Source: Lingula anatina
Lineage: Eukaryota; Brachiopoda; Lingulata; Lingulida; Lingulidae
DNA length: 64,000 nucleotides
Assembly (NCBI RefSeq): GCF_001039355.2
Contig: NW_019776054.1
Span: 38,792-102,791 of the forward strand
Direction of reading: 5' to 3'
Position 1 is the first letter of the stretch, and every line of letters begins with the position of its first letter. This document shows, piece after piece, positions 1-13,340 of the stretch. A program made the position numbers and the translations under genes. Under the pieces are notes generated by a model. That model was not told where the DNA came from. It was given only the letters and a program-made list of their open reading frames with translations, and made no database searches.

Positions 1-43
1 CTTTTGGTTTGATATGTAGGGCAAATACATACTAAACCAAAAG
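1..43. repeat. Near-perfect hairpin at the window edge
   Basis: The first 18 bases and bases 26-43 are inverted copies with two mismatches, around a 7-base loop (gggcaaa). The outer 10-bp arms (cttttggttt / aaaccaaaag) are perfect. It is too short for a microRNA precursor and may be the tip of a foldback element cut by the window edge. Confidence 0.5.
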
Positions 44-612
44 CAAACCAAAAAATATTACTCAAATTCTTATTGCTTAATAAGTTTATGAATTTCCATT
101 TATATTAGAAATTTGAAAGTTTATTATTTTAAAAAGAACAATAACCCTTTGTGTTTTTAACCATACAGAACAGCATTTTCTTTAAATCTGAAATGAAAAT
201 TTACATAAGAGTTACAAACTATATTCAGATCAATTCAAACAATTACTTTTTCAGTCCCTGCATGGCATCACATTTCAACTGAAGTGAAATCACAAAGTTT
301 ACATCACTGTCAAGACAGCAATAGCCGTCTAAAATTTTATCATTTGTGGAGAGAACATCATTTTTCAGACAAAGTTTTCTCATCTCAAAGCTGACAAATA
401 TGATATATTACATAGAACTTCAATGAGAGCAGTAATGGCAAGGTTCTCAAAAAATCTAGTTATTTATGGCTCTACCATCTCAAAATTCACTTTGTGGCTG
501 TAAAAACAACTTTTCTTTTTGCAAAAGCCCAATTTCTTATATAATTGATTTATTGAATATAAAGACATTAGTGCTGAAAATGCTAATCATTCATGACACC
601 ATATACATCTAA
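44..612. other. AT-rich intergenic stretch, nothing recognised
   Basis: I see no open frame with protein-like content, no repeat ends and no RNA gene here on either strand. Confidence 0.5.
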
Positions 613-837
613 GGGTGCTTTCCCAGAGATTTAGATCGATCTAAAGATTAAGTTTTAGATCGACCTAACTCCCTGGGGGTTCAGGCTAAATTGCAGTCAG
701 CCGAGCGGACACCATAGTTAATTACCCCCTTACAGCTTTTAGTAGGCGGGACAGACACTTAAGCCAGCCAAGCTGACAGTAATCTAGTGAGACTCCCCAC
801 AGGGATAGATCGATCTAAAAATTATGGAAATGGGGTG
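613..837 (+). mobile_element. PIF/Harbinger-like MITE, copy 1
   Basis: This 225-bp element is flanked by TAA at 610-612 and TAA at 838-840, a 3-bp duplication typical of PIF/Harbinger. Its left end starts gggtgctttcccagag; the right end read inward starts caccccatttccat. Both ends carry the palindrome tagatcgatcta. Two further copies lie at 2605-2820 (inverted) and 19748-19973. It has no coding capacity, so it would depend on a transposase encoded elsewhere. Confidence 0.8.
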
Positions 838-1705
838 TAACATTTCCAGGATCTGATTACAAGTTGGGCTGTGTTCTACTTTCAGGACTTTCACAAATTT
901 TTTAAAAAAAATATGAAAAGGTGATCAAACCTGGTCACATGTGTCACTTGCACATCTGTTGAAGTCTGGTGGAGTTCACCATAATGATCATAATGTTACA
1001 TAGATAATACAAAACACAAGGATTGTGATAGCATCATTAATTTATTCTATACAGTTATTGGTAATTGCTGTTGTTTTCTGTCTCTATTCACGGAATCAGA
1101 ATTGGGACAATTTAAAATAATAAAACTAATAAGGACAGTGTGCATCATCAATTCTTTTCTTCTTTTAGAAAAATAGATGTTAGTTTTCAAGAGATAATGA
1201 TTATTATACCAAAATAAAACTCTGTTTTGTTTCTTTGTTGAAGTAAACAAAACTTTCTTTGTCTATGATTAATTTCATTCCATTTTGTTTTTTTTTGTAA
1301 GTCACTGAAAATCCTACTGGAATTAAATTGATCTTAATGAACTGAAACTGAATACAAGTTGGAAAATGAAATATATCTTTTTTTCTACCATTTAATACTT
1401 GTCAGTACCATAGGTATTGGGATGAAATTAAAATATTCATTTAATCTTTAAATTAGAAAAAAAATATTTGTCATCAGTTTCGCATTTAGGAGTTAATCCA
1501 GTTCCTTAATTCAGTAAAACTGCAGCAAAATGTTGAATCGATTTTAACAATTACATCTCAGAGGACTTTCTATGCTGTTCATCATCATCAAATGTCCCGT
1601 CTTTCCAAACTGGCCTACACATGTAATTACACTACCAGCACACTGTTACGCGGTTTAAAGAGAGGCGTACATCAAACTTTGACATCCTTAACCGTCTTAA
1701 CATGT

Positions 1706-1726
1706 GTTGCCATAACAACAGGCCAA
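1706..1726. promoter_or_regulatory. RFX-type X-box followed by a CCAAT box
   Basis: Bases 1706-1719 (gttgccataacaac) fit the full 14-bp RFX X-box pattern GTHNYYATRRNAAC. A CCAAT box follows at once (1722-1726). X-box plus CCAAT is known from promoters controlled by RFX and NF-Y. No adjacent first exon is visible, so the link to a gene is only inferred. Confidence 0.35.
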
Positions 1727-2098
1727 TCTGCCTTGAATAATGACAAGACATCTTCATTATTTCATCATTAGTAATAAAGCCTTAATATGTTTATAACCAG
1801 ACTAGCCATAATTGCGATGGTTTCTTTAATAATGAAAACGTGTGTTACAGCACATCTGAAATTAACTGCAATGGCTACATTATAAATTTGGTCTGAAACT
1901 GTTCACCTGACTCCTATTTTCATTAAAATCAAGGTGGACACTTTATATTAACTATATTTTTAAAAGTTGCATAGCTAAATAAAACACTCAAACAGATGAG
2001 AGTCTGGGAGTTTTTGAGAAAAAAATACAGATTTGACAAAGATAAAGTAAATGTATGTGTCTGTATGTGTATCTGAATGGCTATATTCATGCATCACT

Positions 2099-2135
2099 GC
2101 TGTGTGTGTGTATGTGTGTGTATGTGTGTGTGTGC
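2099..2135. repeat. TG/TATG microsatellite
   Basis: Runs of tg interrupted by ta. The open frames across it are repeat artefacts. Confidence 0.85.
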
Positions 2136-2604
2136 ACAAACATGCATGAGCTCATACAGGTATGTGTACATGCAAATGTCATTATGTACATATTTGTGAG
2201 TCAATTTCTTCTGATCTGTCAGGCAAACTGTCCCCCTCTCAATCCCCTTTCAATCTCCCATATAGTTTCTGTGTTTTGATTTTCTTCATTTTTCTTGAAA
2301 TTACATTTAAAAAAATCATATTTGTGGCATTTCTATCACATTTCTGCCATGTAACTTGTGTATGTATATATATATATGCATGTTCACATATGCCTGGAAA
2401 GACATCACATGTGTGTAGGTGTATTCGTGTGCTCACAAATTAGCTTAAGAAATACACACATACAGATAATCTACTGTCAGCATGATAGGCACAGAAAGGC
2501 AATGTTGTATGAAGACGTGATAATTGGGTTGACCAGCATTACCAGTGTTTATGATAGTGAACACATGTGGTCAGTGAGTGGTGGACAGTACTTAACAGAT
2601 TTAA

Positions 2605-2820
2605 GGCTCTATTCCCATAGATTTTAGATCGATCTATCCCCGCGGGGAGTCTCACTAGATTACTTTCAGATAATCCGACTTAAATGTCCGTCCCGCCTAC
2701 TACAAGCTGTAAGAGGGTAATTAACTTTCGTGTCCGCCCGGCTGACAGCTATTTAGCGTGAACCCCCAGGGAGTTAGGTCGATCTAAAGTAGGTCAATCT
2801 AATCTATGGAAATGGGGTGT
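2605..2820 (-). mobile_element. PIF/Harbinger-like MITE, copy 2 (inverted)
   Basis: This 216-bp element is the same family as 613-837, in reverse orientation. TAA duplications sit at 2602-2604 and 2821-2823. Shared internal landmarks are tagatcgatct near the ends, the segment agtctcactagattac and the motif gtcccgcctac. Differences from copy 1 are scattered substitutions and small indels, which suggests old, independent insertions. Confidence 0.8.
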
Positions 2821-2823
2821 AAC

Positions 2824-3849
2824 AGGCTGAGAATATCCCTTACATCATTGTTATTCCAATTGACCACATAAATAACAATAAATGACGAAGAAAGAGAAGA
2901 ACAGCTCCATTGTGTTTTAATGTCACTTCATTTTGAAACAGCTATATTCATTGGATACTTTTAGTCTCTCAGAATGCAAGGATGTACGTTTTATGAATAG
3001 AAAAGCTATTTGTATATCTGGTGCAATGTTATGTTAAAAACAATTATGGGCTCAAATCCAAAATAAATAAATAAATAAATAAATGGAAAAAAATGCTGGA
3101 TGAAATCAGTACTAATGAAAATGTCATAAAGTTAATATGTAAAGGATTTCCACCAACAGCTTTTTATTTGTTAGATACCTAAAGTAAATAAATGGTATGG
3201 AACATAAAATCATGCACTGTACCATAATGTATATTGACCAGATACATGTATCTAAAATTTTAGCCCTGAGTTTTTTTAACATGAAAAGAAAAAAAAAAGA
3301 TATGACAGAAAATATTGCCATTTTTACGTAATTGACCAAGTGACTAATTTTTTCATCTCAGATGCATTTTAAAGCATGAAAAGTAAGAGACAGTATGAAA
3401 TATGGAAAAGGAAGAGAGCAGGAATTCCATTGGCAGATCAAAAGAACTGAAAGGAAAAAGAGGGATCTGAGTCAATGATTTAGATGAGGCTATTGAAAGA
3501 AATCAATAGCCTACCAAATCATTCACAATTCAGGAAATAAGGAGGAAATATGAAAGGTAAGATGAAAGGGAAAAGGGCTGACATGAAACTGCCATTGAGT
3601 AATCTTATAAATATGGACAAGATAGGCTTGTTTGCATTCTGTCATTTTTCTTCATAAGAATATTACCTAAATATCATTATTTTAACCAGACAGATTTTGA
3701 AATGAAGATTATAAAAAATACTTTTTCAGACCAGAAGTATGACTCACATATTAAATTGCCAAAGAATATATTTAGATGTTAGATCTACGGATGAGGTTTG
3801 GAGACTTGGGTGGCAGTGAATCAGGGCCCAGTTCCCCTAAGGGTCCATT
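2824..3849. other. Intergenic stretch, nothing coding
   Basis: AT-rich and without gene signals. It includes an AAAT microsatellite at about 3061-3084. Confidence 0.45.
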
Positions 3850-4092
3850 CCCAATGAAACTACTGTTCTACATAGATCCATCAAGCTCTGTGGGAACTTT
3901 TGCTGAATGCAATCAAATTAACAGATTAACACACCTCCTCCTGACATTGAGTAGATTATAGAAAAAACTGGGCTTATATGAGTATGTAGGAAACAAGAAG
4001 AGGCGTGTTAGTCTTTTAAATAAATATGATTGCATTCAGCAGGCCTCCCTGCAGAGTTGAATTGATCTACATAGAACAATAATTTCATTGGG
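3850..4092. repeat. Imperfect foldback (inverted-repeat) element
   Basis: Two arms of roughly 90 bp are inverted copies. Bases 3850-3942 (cccaatgaaactactgttct through cacacctcctc) match the complement of about 4000-4092. The shared core includes ctgctgaatgcaatca and gttctaygtagatc. Arms have diverged by many substitutions around a spacer of about 55 bp. The structure is that of a palindromic MITE; target duplications are not clear. Confidence 0.65.
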
Positions 4093-4421
4093 TTTGAGCC
4101 CTCGGATATTAAAACCTAAGACATATTAATAACATTCATCATGTATTGTGATGATGCAGATTGAATGCTTTGCATTCTAAAATTGTCCTATTCTTTGGCT
4201 AGCAGACCTTTTGTACAGGAAAAATGAGAGATGAGAAAGTAAATATGTTTACTTATTGATGAAAAATGTATACAGCATGTATGCTTTGGGCATGTGAGGA
4301 AATAAAGATGCTGTAACATATGCAAAAGAATAATTGCATACTCAACAGCTATCAGGGTTGCAATATTATTAATCCCATAATGTGCAGATTTTCACCTGTT
4401 AGTCCCATCTACTGACAACCC
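4093..4421. other. Intergenic stretch, nothing recognised
   Basis: AT-rich sequence with no gene or repeat signal that I can support. Confidence 0.45.
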
Positions 4422-4685
4422 CAGTGGCAGATTTAGGGAGGGTGTCAGGGGGGTCCTGCCCACCCCCACCCCCTTCGGTTTCTGGCAAAAGTCACACCAA
4501 TTTTCCCCTCTTGCTATTAGGCTTTTGAAGAGCTGAATCATAGTTCTTAACTGCACCAAATGACACCGTTTGCCCTCAAAAACACCGAACCCCACACTAA
4601 GGGGTAAAGGTCAACTTCTCATTCGAGGCCTGTCATTCTTAAAAAAACTGGACTCCCCCTTCAAATAATCCTGGATCTGCCCCTG
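4422..4685. mobile_element. hAT-like non-autonomous element
   Basis: The ends form a 16-bp imperfect terminal inverted repeat: cagtggcagatttagg at the left, and caggggcagatccagg when the right end is read inward (13 of 16 identical). CAG-starting ends of this type are common for hAT MITEs. The flanking 8 bases (gacaaccc / catccccc) do not form a clean duplication, so the superfamily is an inference. It has no coding capacity. Confidence 0.55.
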
Positions 4686-5584
4686 CATCCCCCCCCCTTC
4701 CCAAAAAGAATGAACCCCATACATGTGTATAAATCAACAATTTTTATAAGCTTCTGTTTTTTTTTTCATATTGCTTACAGTGGCAAGGAAAGAAGATTCA
4801 AATTACGCATCCATAAATATCTCTGAATATATTTACCAATTTGTTTTTTTTTTTTTTCATCCAATATTGTCTTTTAAATCTTAGCACGCTTTCAAGTAGG
4901 TAAGGCGATATTTGATCCACGGACTAGTTGGTCCACAGAACAACTGGTTGTGAAAGTGGCCTACATCTATAATGTTCAATCAGAATGAAAAGAAAATAAC
5001 AGCAAACAAAACTTTGTACAGCTTATTCTTGAGACTGTTAATATGGCAAGAACTTCACACAAACATATTCTGTACCTTTATCTCTCATTTCATATTAAGG
5101 AAACAGTGTACCAAATTGTTTGTTTTAAATATGGAACACAATTAAGCCAAATGACCCTCTGAAAGCATTTTAATACTGAGGATTTATTAAAAAATAACTT
5201 TTTCATAATTTATATCGATATTTTCCTGTGGGGATGTCGTGTGAGAAAAAATAGAATCAGAACAATAATCATGGGAAATAAAATGGAGAAAACCCATTAG
5301 CCAATGCTTTTCAGTAAAAAAGTTTTTATTACAACAATAAAATTAATGTGGGGAAAGGATATCAAAATAACCTTAGGCTAAAATGGCTGTTTCGATACTT
5401 TGTCACTTTTAAAAAAAATATAGCAAAAGCTGGACAGTGGAATTGTTTTTCATCCAGATAATTGATCTTACGTTATATTTATGATCTCCACCTTTTTCAA
5501 ATATCAAAGCCAATCTCTATCTCTATGGAAACTGAAATTTTAAAATGTTTTTAGAGATTCTAGCAAAATAAAGTTGCAATTTTG

Positions 5585-5662
5585 TCCTCAATCAATAACT
5601 AATATTAAAAATGTTCACCTCCAATACTTTGATAGCTGTTGATTGAAGAATATATTACTACT
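5585..5662. repeat. Short copy of the 13.2-kb foldback family
   Basis: Matches both arms of the element at 13188-13340 in collapsed form. The left part has cctcaatcaataactaat then gttcacctccaatacttt; the right part has agctgttgattgaagaata. Diverged but collinear. Confidence 0.45.
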
Positions 5663-8600
5663 TTATTATTTTTACATAATACAGTTGAAGATATTCTTCT
5701 CTGATTTTTAGCAAATAAAATTGGTTATTGAAAAAAAAAACCTAAACAGTTTGTAATTTACAACATATCAAAGCCATCAACAAATGAAGATTTAATTCAG
5801 AGCTTCTGTTTTATATCAATATTTATATAAAAAAAACTAGATGTAATAATTGTTATCTAAAAGTAGACTGTCATATGATAGAAAATCCTGCTGGAACCAG
5901 GGGGGGGGACTTTACTAAAAAAGTAGGTAAAACCATCATACAAAAGTATTTCTGGTAACAGAAAATGGGGCAAAACATGTTTCAAGCAGCTGATATGTGT
6001 AATCTTTTATCACAAAAACACCTGCTTCTGGCGGAAATGGAGAGAGCCCATGGTCATTACCAAATGCCCTGGGTCACTAGGCATTTTCAGACATTATGTA
6101 GCTGGCTGGAGAAGTATTGTCCTGGGCTGTAAGATTTATACAAAAAATAATATCTTCATTTTAAGTTAAATTTAAACAAACGTCTCTGTTTTTCACTTAA
6201 AAAAAAACCCTTGCAACATTTTCATAAGTAAGATAATTAATGAAGAGGGTGCCTAAATTATTGGATTGATTAAAATAGTACTGAATCATAAATTACAGAC
6301 AAATTATGAACTGTAACAGGACAGAAACGCAAGATTTAAAAATCTCTATAAATTAGTAATTATTTTATCCAAACTATGCAAGTTTGATAAACCACAATTC
6401 CTTTATTTCAAAGAAACCAAGTTTTATGTGACTGAATTAAAAAAGCAAAAATTATGACTCATAAACAGCAATAAATTTTGTCAGGATTTAAGTTGAAACT
6501 GCTGAATAATAGGGAGTTCAGAGTAAAAGAATTTAATGGTAAAACATTAAATGGTGGAATGTACCAGTCAAAGTTTGAAGACAAACTCAATGTAATTGGC
6601 CTATTTCAACAAAGAATACTTTATTTATATGTATATGATCGGGGTGAAAATATACAAGAGCAGAGGTCGTAATTCAGTTTAAGACAAATTTCTTTCAGTC
6701 AAAAGTATTTGAGAATTTGCAAAAAATTCTTTCCATAATAAAAAAACCCAATTGGTCACTCATGCTCATTATGAAACTGACCGCTACATATTCTGATAGT
6801 GAAAACCCATGTGGCAATTTGTGTGATCAATTTCTGAACAAAAGTGACATTTTCATAATAAGGTCTATTTGTAAGTCAGAGGCAGTCAGTCACTTTATTC
6901 TAAGGGTTTATTTGGCCATTCTAAGCTTCCAATCAATGTTGGCTCATCAAAAGTTCCAGTTTATAACACTGGTCACTCTCGGATATAATTCTCCTAATAA
7001 GGGGATGTCCAACAAAGACTGTAAGTTGTAAATCAAGCCCCTGTGATTACTTTTAAAGCTGCGCACAGCTTTGCAAATTATGGAACACTGCAAATTTCAC
7101 AGAATTTGTAGTTACATTTTTTAAAGTTTAGAATCCACATCCTTTTTACTGCTAGATTGCTGATCAATTGCCTTTTTTCAGTGTATAACACATCAATTGT
7201 TTTTTTTTTCCATTTACAAATTTGTTCTTTTCTTTAAAATCATAATGTTTTCTTTTATCTTTCTCCTTTTCCCAAATACAATTAAATTTCAAGTATTTTC
7301 AGGAAAAAATTCCAACAGCTTCATAAGAAATAACCAAAAAAAAAGAGATATTTTCATCACTCTTCAAGGTTTGTCCAATTAAAAATTTGTGGAAAAGTCC
7401 TGTAAAATATTATTATACTACAGACTAAATGATCTTTTCAATAGAAAAAATTGTGAATTTTACAGGCACTGAATTTTTTCAACTCATAAACGCTTAAAAT
7501 TGGAATATTCTTGAGTGATGAAAACAAAACTGAAAAGGAGGCTTTGTTAAAGTTATTTTTTATGCAGAAAAAGCACAAAAAATGCTACACAAAAATATAT
7601 CTATTTAGCCTTTTACTCACATTACAAAAAATCATAATTTTATCTAATTTAAATCCGTTTTTTTTTCCTTCACTCTCTGATCACCATAAGAATCGGCAAG
7701 TCCACGACATGTTTCAAATATTTCAGCATTTACAGTACTGGTCATCACCACCGTTACATAACTATTCTGTGGGCAGATCATTCAACTGTCATTGGACAAC
7801 TGGCCAGTTATACAACATCCCTGATACCCACAGCTTTTAAGTTTTTTCTTCCAGCTGTTTATAGCTTTCTCTCCTTATTTTCTTCCATTATTTTCTGCCC
7901 ACTGGCTTTTTTGTTCAATTCCGTCATCAATCCTGCATCTATTACACTGTCTGGTTTTCTAACGGCCAAGTTACATAATTCTGCTGTACCAGACACCATG
8001 CAACTCCTCACAGAAAAGGATTTAATCTCCTGTTTCTTCCCCCAGCTGAGAATCTCTGATTTATAAGGATTATTGGGGTTTCTTTATGATCAAGATGGAA
8101 CTCTGGATAGGTAATAAGAGATGACATTAAGTGGATTTTTGCCTTACATTATGACCCATCGTCCTAGAAAAGGCACAAAGATGAGAAAGTTCATTGCCCG
8201 CACACACATGGGAAAAAAGAAATAGATGCTGGGGGTGGTGGTAATAAATAAATATATAACAATAAAAAACAATATATATTCTGAATGAAAAAAAATGTTT
8301 TTGTGTACTTTGCTTGACCAACAGTCCTAGGAAAGATACAAAAATAATAAATTTAAACTAATATTTATGTTTTCATTTATAACCATACACACACACACAC
8401 AAACAGAAAACCTCACCAAAGAGAATTAAAGGTTGGTAAAGGTTAGTAAAGAGTCTGTCCGATGTCCTCCTTTTATATGAACTTTTCAATTACCAAAACA
8501 ATCATTCAAGATTATTTCTAAATTTAAGTACTGAGGTTTAAAGTTTTGAAAAGGTACTTGACTTTGTGTTGGAAATATTTGCAAGAAACTTAAAATGATA

Positions 8601-9357
8601 AAATTAAAAAAATGAAATATAAAAATAAGTGAGAAATATGAAAACATTAATTATTTGTTGTATGTCTATATGTATTATTATTAATAAATACGTAAACTGC
8701 ACAACTGCGAATTCATTCATTCAATAATAGGAAAAGAGCCTAGTACAGATGCATTCTCAATATCAATTATAAAAAGCTTTGATGCATTAAGACACAAATA
8801 AATAATTACTACCAGCAAAAAGTTTAACAATCAACACGTGCTTATTCTGTGACCCTTAAAATTGTTTTTTATGCACGCCACAGTTTTGCTTGAAACTGTT
8901 GAAATCACAAGCTCTCATTCAACAATTTTGTTTTCAACATGCAAACCAATTGCAGCTATTTATTAGCATTCTTAAATGTTCTCAGATATGTAAAACTAGT
9001 ATGTAATAATAAAAAACTCCATAAAGCAAAAATAATTGGGCATATCATGCTATCTTGATTAGACATGGGGCACTAATGACATAAGACATTGGGATTTTAC
9101 CATTATACAAGATGTTGTAAAATTCAGTCATATTCCTGAGAAAATCCCCTAGTCTATACCTGCCTTCAACAATAACAAAAATTTAAAAAAATCAAGATAA
9201 TCATGATATTCAAGTATGATAAATGCACAAATTGTTATTAATTTCAAAATAAGTTGTTACAGTTAATTGATAGCAGCCATTTTAAACGGTGTTCCTGATG
9301 TTCATCTTTGGATCACAATTTCTATATAAAATTTTTTTTAAGATGAAAAGGTGTTCA

Positions 9358-9396
9358 TTAAACAAACAAACAAACAAACAAACAAACAAACAAACA
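9358..9396. repeat. CAAA microsatellite
   Basis: About nine units of caaa followed by an A-run. Confidence 0.85.
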
Positions 9397-9922
9397 AAAA
9401 AAAAAAAGGAGTAACACTGGTGGAGGCTGAGACTTCATGGGTCCAGTAAATAATATCCAACCACACCATCCATGCCCATGTGTCAAAGAGGTTGATTTGA
9501 AGAAAACAAAGAGATGCTTGTCCACTACTCCTTATGAGGTCCACATAACCTTTGTCCATTGATCATCTTAAACCAACGGTCATGCTAACTGACCATTAGG
9601 TATTTTTGACCTCTTTACCTGCCCAGGTCTTGCCAGCTTTTTTTTTTATTCATCAATCTCTGTCCCTGTCACTGTTCAACAGGCTTTTTTAGCATGGTAA
9701 TGATGATTCACCAGATTCACCTTTCAGAATGATTGAGGGGATTTCATTTAAGTAGTTTTAAACAAAAAAAAAAGTGCCCACCATTCAATATTTATTGTTT
9801 TTGATAAGTTTAATTTCGTCTGTTGTTGTTGTTGCATGTAGATTATTTTACCCATTTTATGTACTATTAATAGTCAGTACTATTAAACTGACTGACTTCT
9901 TCAATATACCACAAACAGACAC

Positions 9923-10007
9923 ATCTAGAATAAATGATCATTAAAAAATAATAGTAGTGTATATTCCCAAAGAGCTGTGAGTAACTTTCACCTTTAGACA
10001 AATTTTA
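9923..10007. repeat. Diverged interspersed repeat, copy a
   Basis: Collinear with 12184-12267. Both contain atctaga, a taatgaycatt-like block and the exact 18-mer attcccaaagagctgtga. Family unknown. Confidence 0.5.
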
Positions 10008-12183
10008 AATAAAAGTAAAATCTATAATTAGCTGGCCAGATCTAAGGAAAAATATTAAACAAATCTATCATAATATTATGAAATTAAATTAAATTAAGTT
10101 TTATACACTTCTTGTTAATCACTTACACGTAAAACAAACAAAAATCAAGAACAAAACACTTTTTCCAATCAACTACAATACAAATTTAGGGCCCCAAATA
10201 AAAACCTCTCCAATGCTAAAATCACTTAGCCATATTTATTTTGCAAGCTTTAACTTTACTTTGATAGCCTCTTTAAATCCATCTTCAAAACAAGCAGTTT
10301 CTAAATGGAGATAAACATGTGACCATAAAATCGAATAACACTTTTACATTAACCTCCATCTTTTCTAAATTACTCTGTAAGAGATATTTTATTGTTGCAT
10401 CCTACCCATTTGATATGTAAAGTGCGGGTTCCCAAAGGTAAAAAACATGCTTATTATAAGATTGCATTTGAAAATTTAAACCTTATCTCACATGCATCGA
10501 TGCAAGCAAATTCATAAGTAAATTGAAATTCTGATCACAGGAGGATTCTGGGAATTCTCCATATAACACTACCTGCAAGAAGAGCCCATTACTAAAATAC
10601 CACAATTTCCCTGGTCAATTTTCAACGTTAATTTTGCAAATCAAAATAATTGTGGACCATGACAACTAATATGGGTCATTACCGCAAGGCAGTGGATTAC
10701 TCTCTGCTGAAAACAAGCAGAAACATTTAACCTTGCTACTTTGCAAGTCATATATAGAGGTACTTATTCAATTATCTCTAAAATGAAGTACCATCTATTC
10801 TATGCTCAACATAAAAATTATCAAAAGAAATTTAAAATACATATGTAATACCGATGGTCTATAAAATTATACAAGGAGAAGAAATGGCTATATATATATA
10901 TATATATATGTATTGATTTTAAAGGGTTGCTTTCTTTAACTAAATAAAAAACAACAACAAAACATTAATAAGGAATTCTTTATTTGTTCACTGGAATCTA
11001 TCAAAATATCAAAACCAGTTTTCCCTTCCCATTTTCCTTCCAGTGGTTTCTATATACTGCCTTTGGGTGATATTTATATTTCAAAACAAGGGTTCTGTAA
11101 AAGCCCATGCACCTTCAGTTACCTTATGATTAAAAAAGTAAATGTCTAATATACCCCAGAAAATTGAGAAAACAATTTATTATAAAATAATGAGCTTTTG
11201 TGACTTAAAAAAGAGCAGACGTTAGACAATGAACATTTGAAAGAATTAACACCTACCAGTTCATACCTTTACTTATCAGAATGAAAAAAAAAAAAAAAAA
11301 AAGAAATAAATATTTCATGACTTCATGACACATTTTATCATGATGGCCAAGATTACTTTACAGTACCTCCTCATTTTCCTATTTTCACCTTTCACATTAG
11401 TGAATTCCACACAAGGTCACAAACAAAAATTAAAGTTGCACTTATTTAATTTATACATTAGAAAACGCATCTAAATCTCATCATACCAATCCACTTGACA
11501 TGACCCTATGGGGATCTAAGGCTTCACCAATATAAACAAGATATTAATCTGTGGCATCAATTGTCCATTATCATGTCCTCCCCTACCAAATAACTGCCCA
11601 TGCTGTTGATTATCTCCACTGAATACCCTGGTACATGCTTTATCTGTAGTTGTTTAAGGTAGTGGCTATGAATAGTCACCAAATAGTCACTGAGTAGTAC
11701 CTTGGATAGTCACATTAAGCATTTTTAACTTTCTATATCCAATGCCAGGTTAGGGTTTACCCTGGTCATGCTCCTCCTCCAATAATTGCTTCAATTTACA
11801 ATCTCAAAATCCATGTACAATATTATTTTAATAAATAAACAGAGAATTTATAATGGACAGACAGCCACAGACGTACAAATCAAAATTTGCCCACCAGCTA
11901 GTTAGTTTGCCAACTGATAATGCCAGTGTATTGAATAATAATATATTTACCGTCAGTTTAAATAGGTTCAGTTGACTTTACAACATAAAATTAATAAAAG
12001 GTCTATTGACAAAAATGATTAAGATATATATATATATAATTTAAAGTTTGACTACTAAACAGCAACTAAAAGTAAGATATCTAAGATTTCGGTTTCATTA
12101 TGTAAAATATGTTTTCAATTCCTTTTTAAATTATTCCTGTGCTTTTAACTGCCTTAGGTGAATTGGCTTCTCAGCAACTATTG

Positions 12184-12267
12184 ATCTAGACTTAATGACC
12201 ATTTAAAAAATTACTAGGAGCTTCTATTCCCAAAGAGCTGTGATTAATTTTCCCAAGATAAATTATA
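12184..12267. repeat. Diverged interspersed repeat, copy b
   Basis: Partner of 9923-10007 in the same orientation, 2.26 kb away. No terminal structure was recognised. Confidence 0.5.
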
Positions 12268-13187
12268 GCAATTAAACAAATGCCAAGAAATTCTAAAATT
12301 CAGAATTTATATATATAAAAAAAAGAACTTTAGCCAGCACTAGAATTGATGACTGACAAAAAAATCTTTATTTTCATCCTCTCTCTATCACAAGTTTGCT
12401 TTCATAACATTTTATAGATAATTCAACAGTTGCACTTTCAACAATGCTGGTGACCATTTAACTGTATCAATAAATCATAATTTGCATTTTTCATCCCAAT
12501 AAAATTTTAACAGGGTTTAATAACCATTAAACAAGTTCGTGATATGGAAGTTAATTCTATGTGAAAAAACCCTGAAAATATGACAATTCTGTAGGAAACA
12601 CACTATAGCATTGAAAGAATGAAAATTTAGCAATTTTCCAGGTCAGTTCCCCTCTTGAGGAGTATTAACAGTAAGTGGGAAAATGAAATACTTGATAACA
12701 CTTGACAAACAACCCAAAAGTAATTTATTTGTTTTGTGAAGCTCTGTCATATTTCATAGATTTATAGTGCTGTTAAGCACTAAAAAATCAATAAAAAACA
12801 AACGCCCACATTGTCGATTTAAAAGCACAATTAGCTGACACCCTCATACAATGATTATTAGACTATCAAATAGCAAAAAATAATAATTTACCTGGAAATT
12901 TCAATAATTTTCCTATAATCACTGAAGTACATTTATATCTTATTCAAAAATGGTGAGATTCACAATTAATGGGGACCATTTAAGCTGTATAATTGTCTTT
13001 TTTCTTTCTTTTCTTTTTTTGATAAAATCAATTTTAAATTGGCCATAAATATTGTCTGCATCTATTATTGTGTAACAAAGATGTTATATCTAAAGCACTT
13101 CTAGAATGCCTCATGCTAGTATTAACTTAAACATGCAGTTAACATGGAAGAAGGCTTTAAACTAAACAAAGAAGGAAAATACCAATA

Positions 13188-13340
13188 ACGAAGTATTTTT
13201 TCTTCAATCAGCAGCTAATTCAGAAATTGTTTACCTACAATATCTTGATGTCTGTCTAGAGCATTTTCATTAGCTAATTGAAATATTGGAAGTAAACAAT
13301 TTCAACATAAGCTGTTGTTCGAAGAAAACAGTACTACTTT
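13188..13340. repeat. Foldback element with about 70-bp arms
   Basis: The left arm (cttcaatcagcagctaat, gaaattgtttacctac) is inverted in the right arm (complement: ttcttcgaacaacagctta, gaaattgtttacttcc). The mid-section is about 20 bp. It belongs to the same family as 5585-5662. Confidence 0.6.

Larger units (their letters stand above)
838..2604. other. Intergenic stretch with a regulatory-looking patch
   Basis: No gene was found. Bases about 1540-1760 are less AT-rich and less repetitive than their surroundings and hold an RFX-like X-box and a CCAAT box (separate entry). Bases 2099-2135 are a TG/TATG microsatellite that generates spurious open frames. Confidence 0.45.

Noticed and set aside
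5924-6170. ATG-less open frame of about 80 codons
   Set aside because: No recognisable protein, no good splice sites, and frames of this length are common in this AT-rich DNA.
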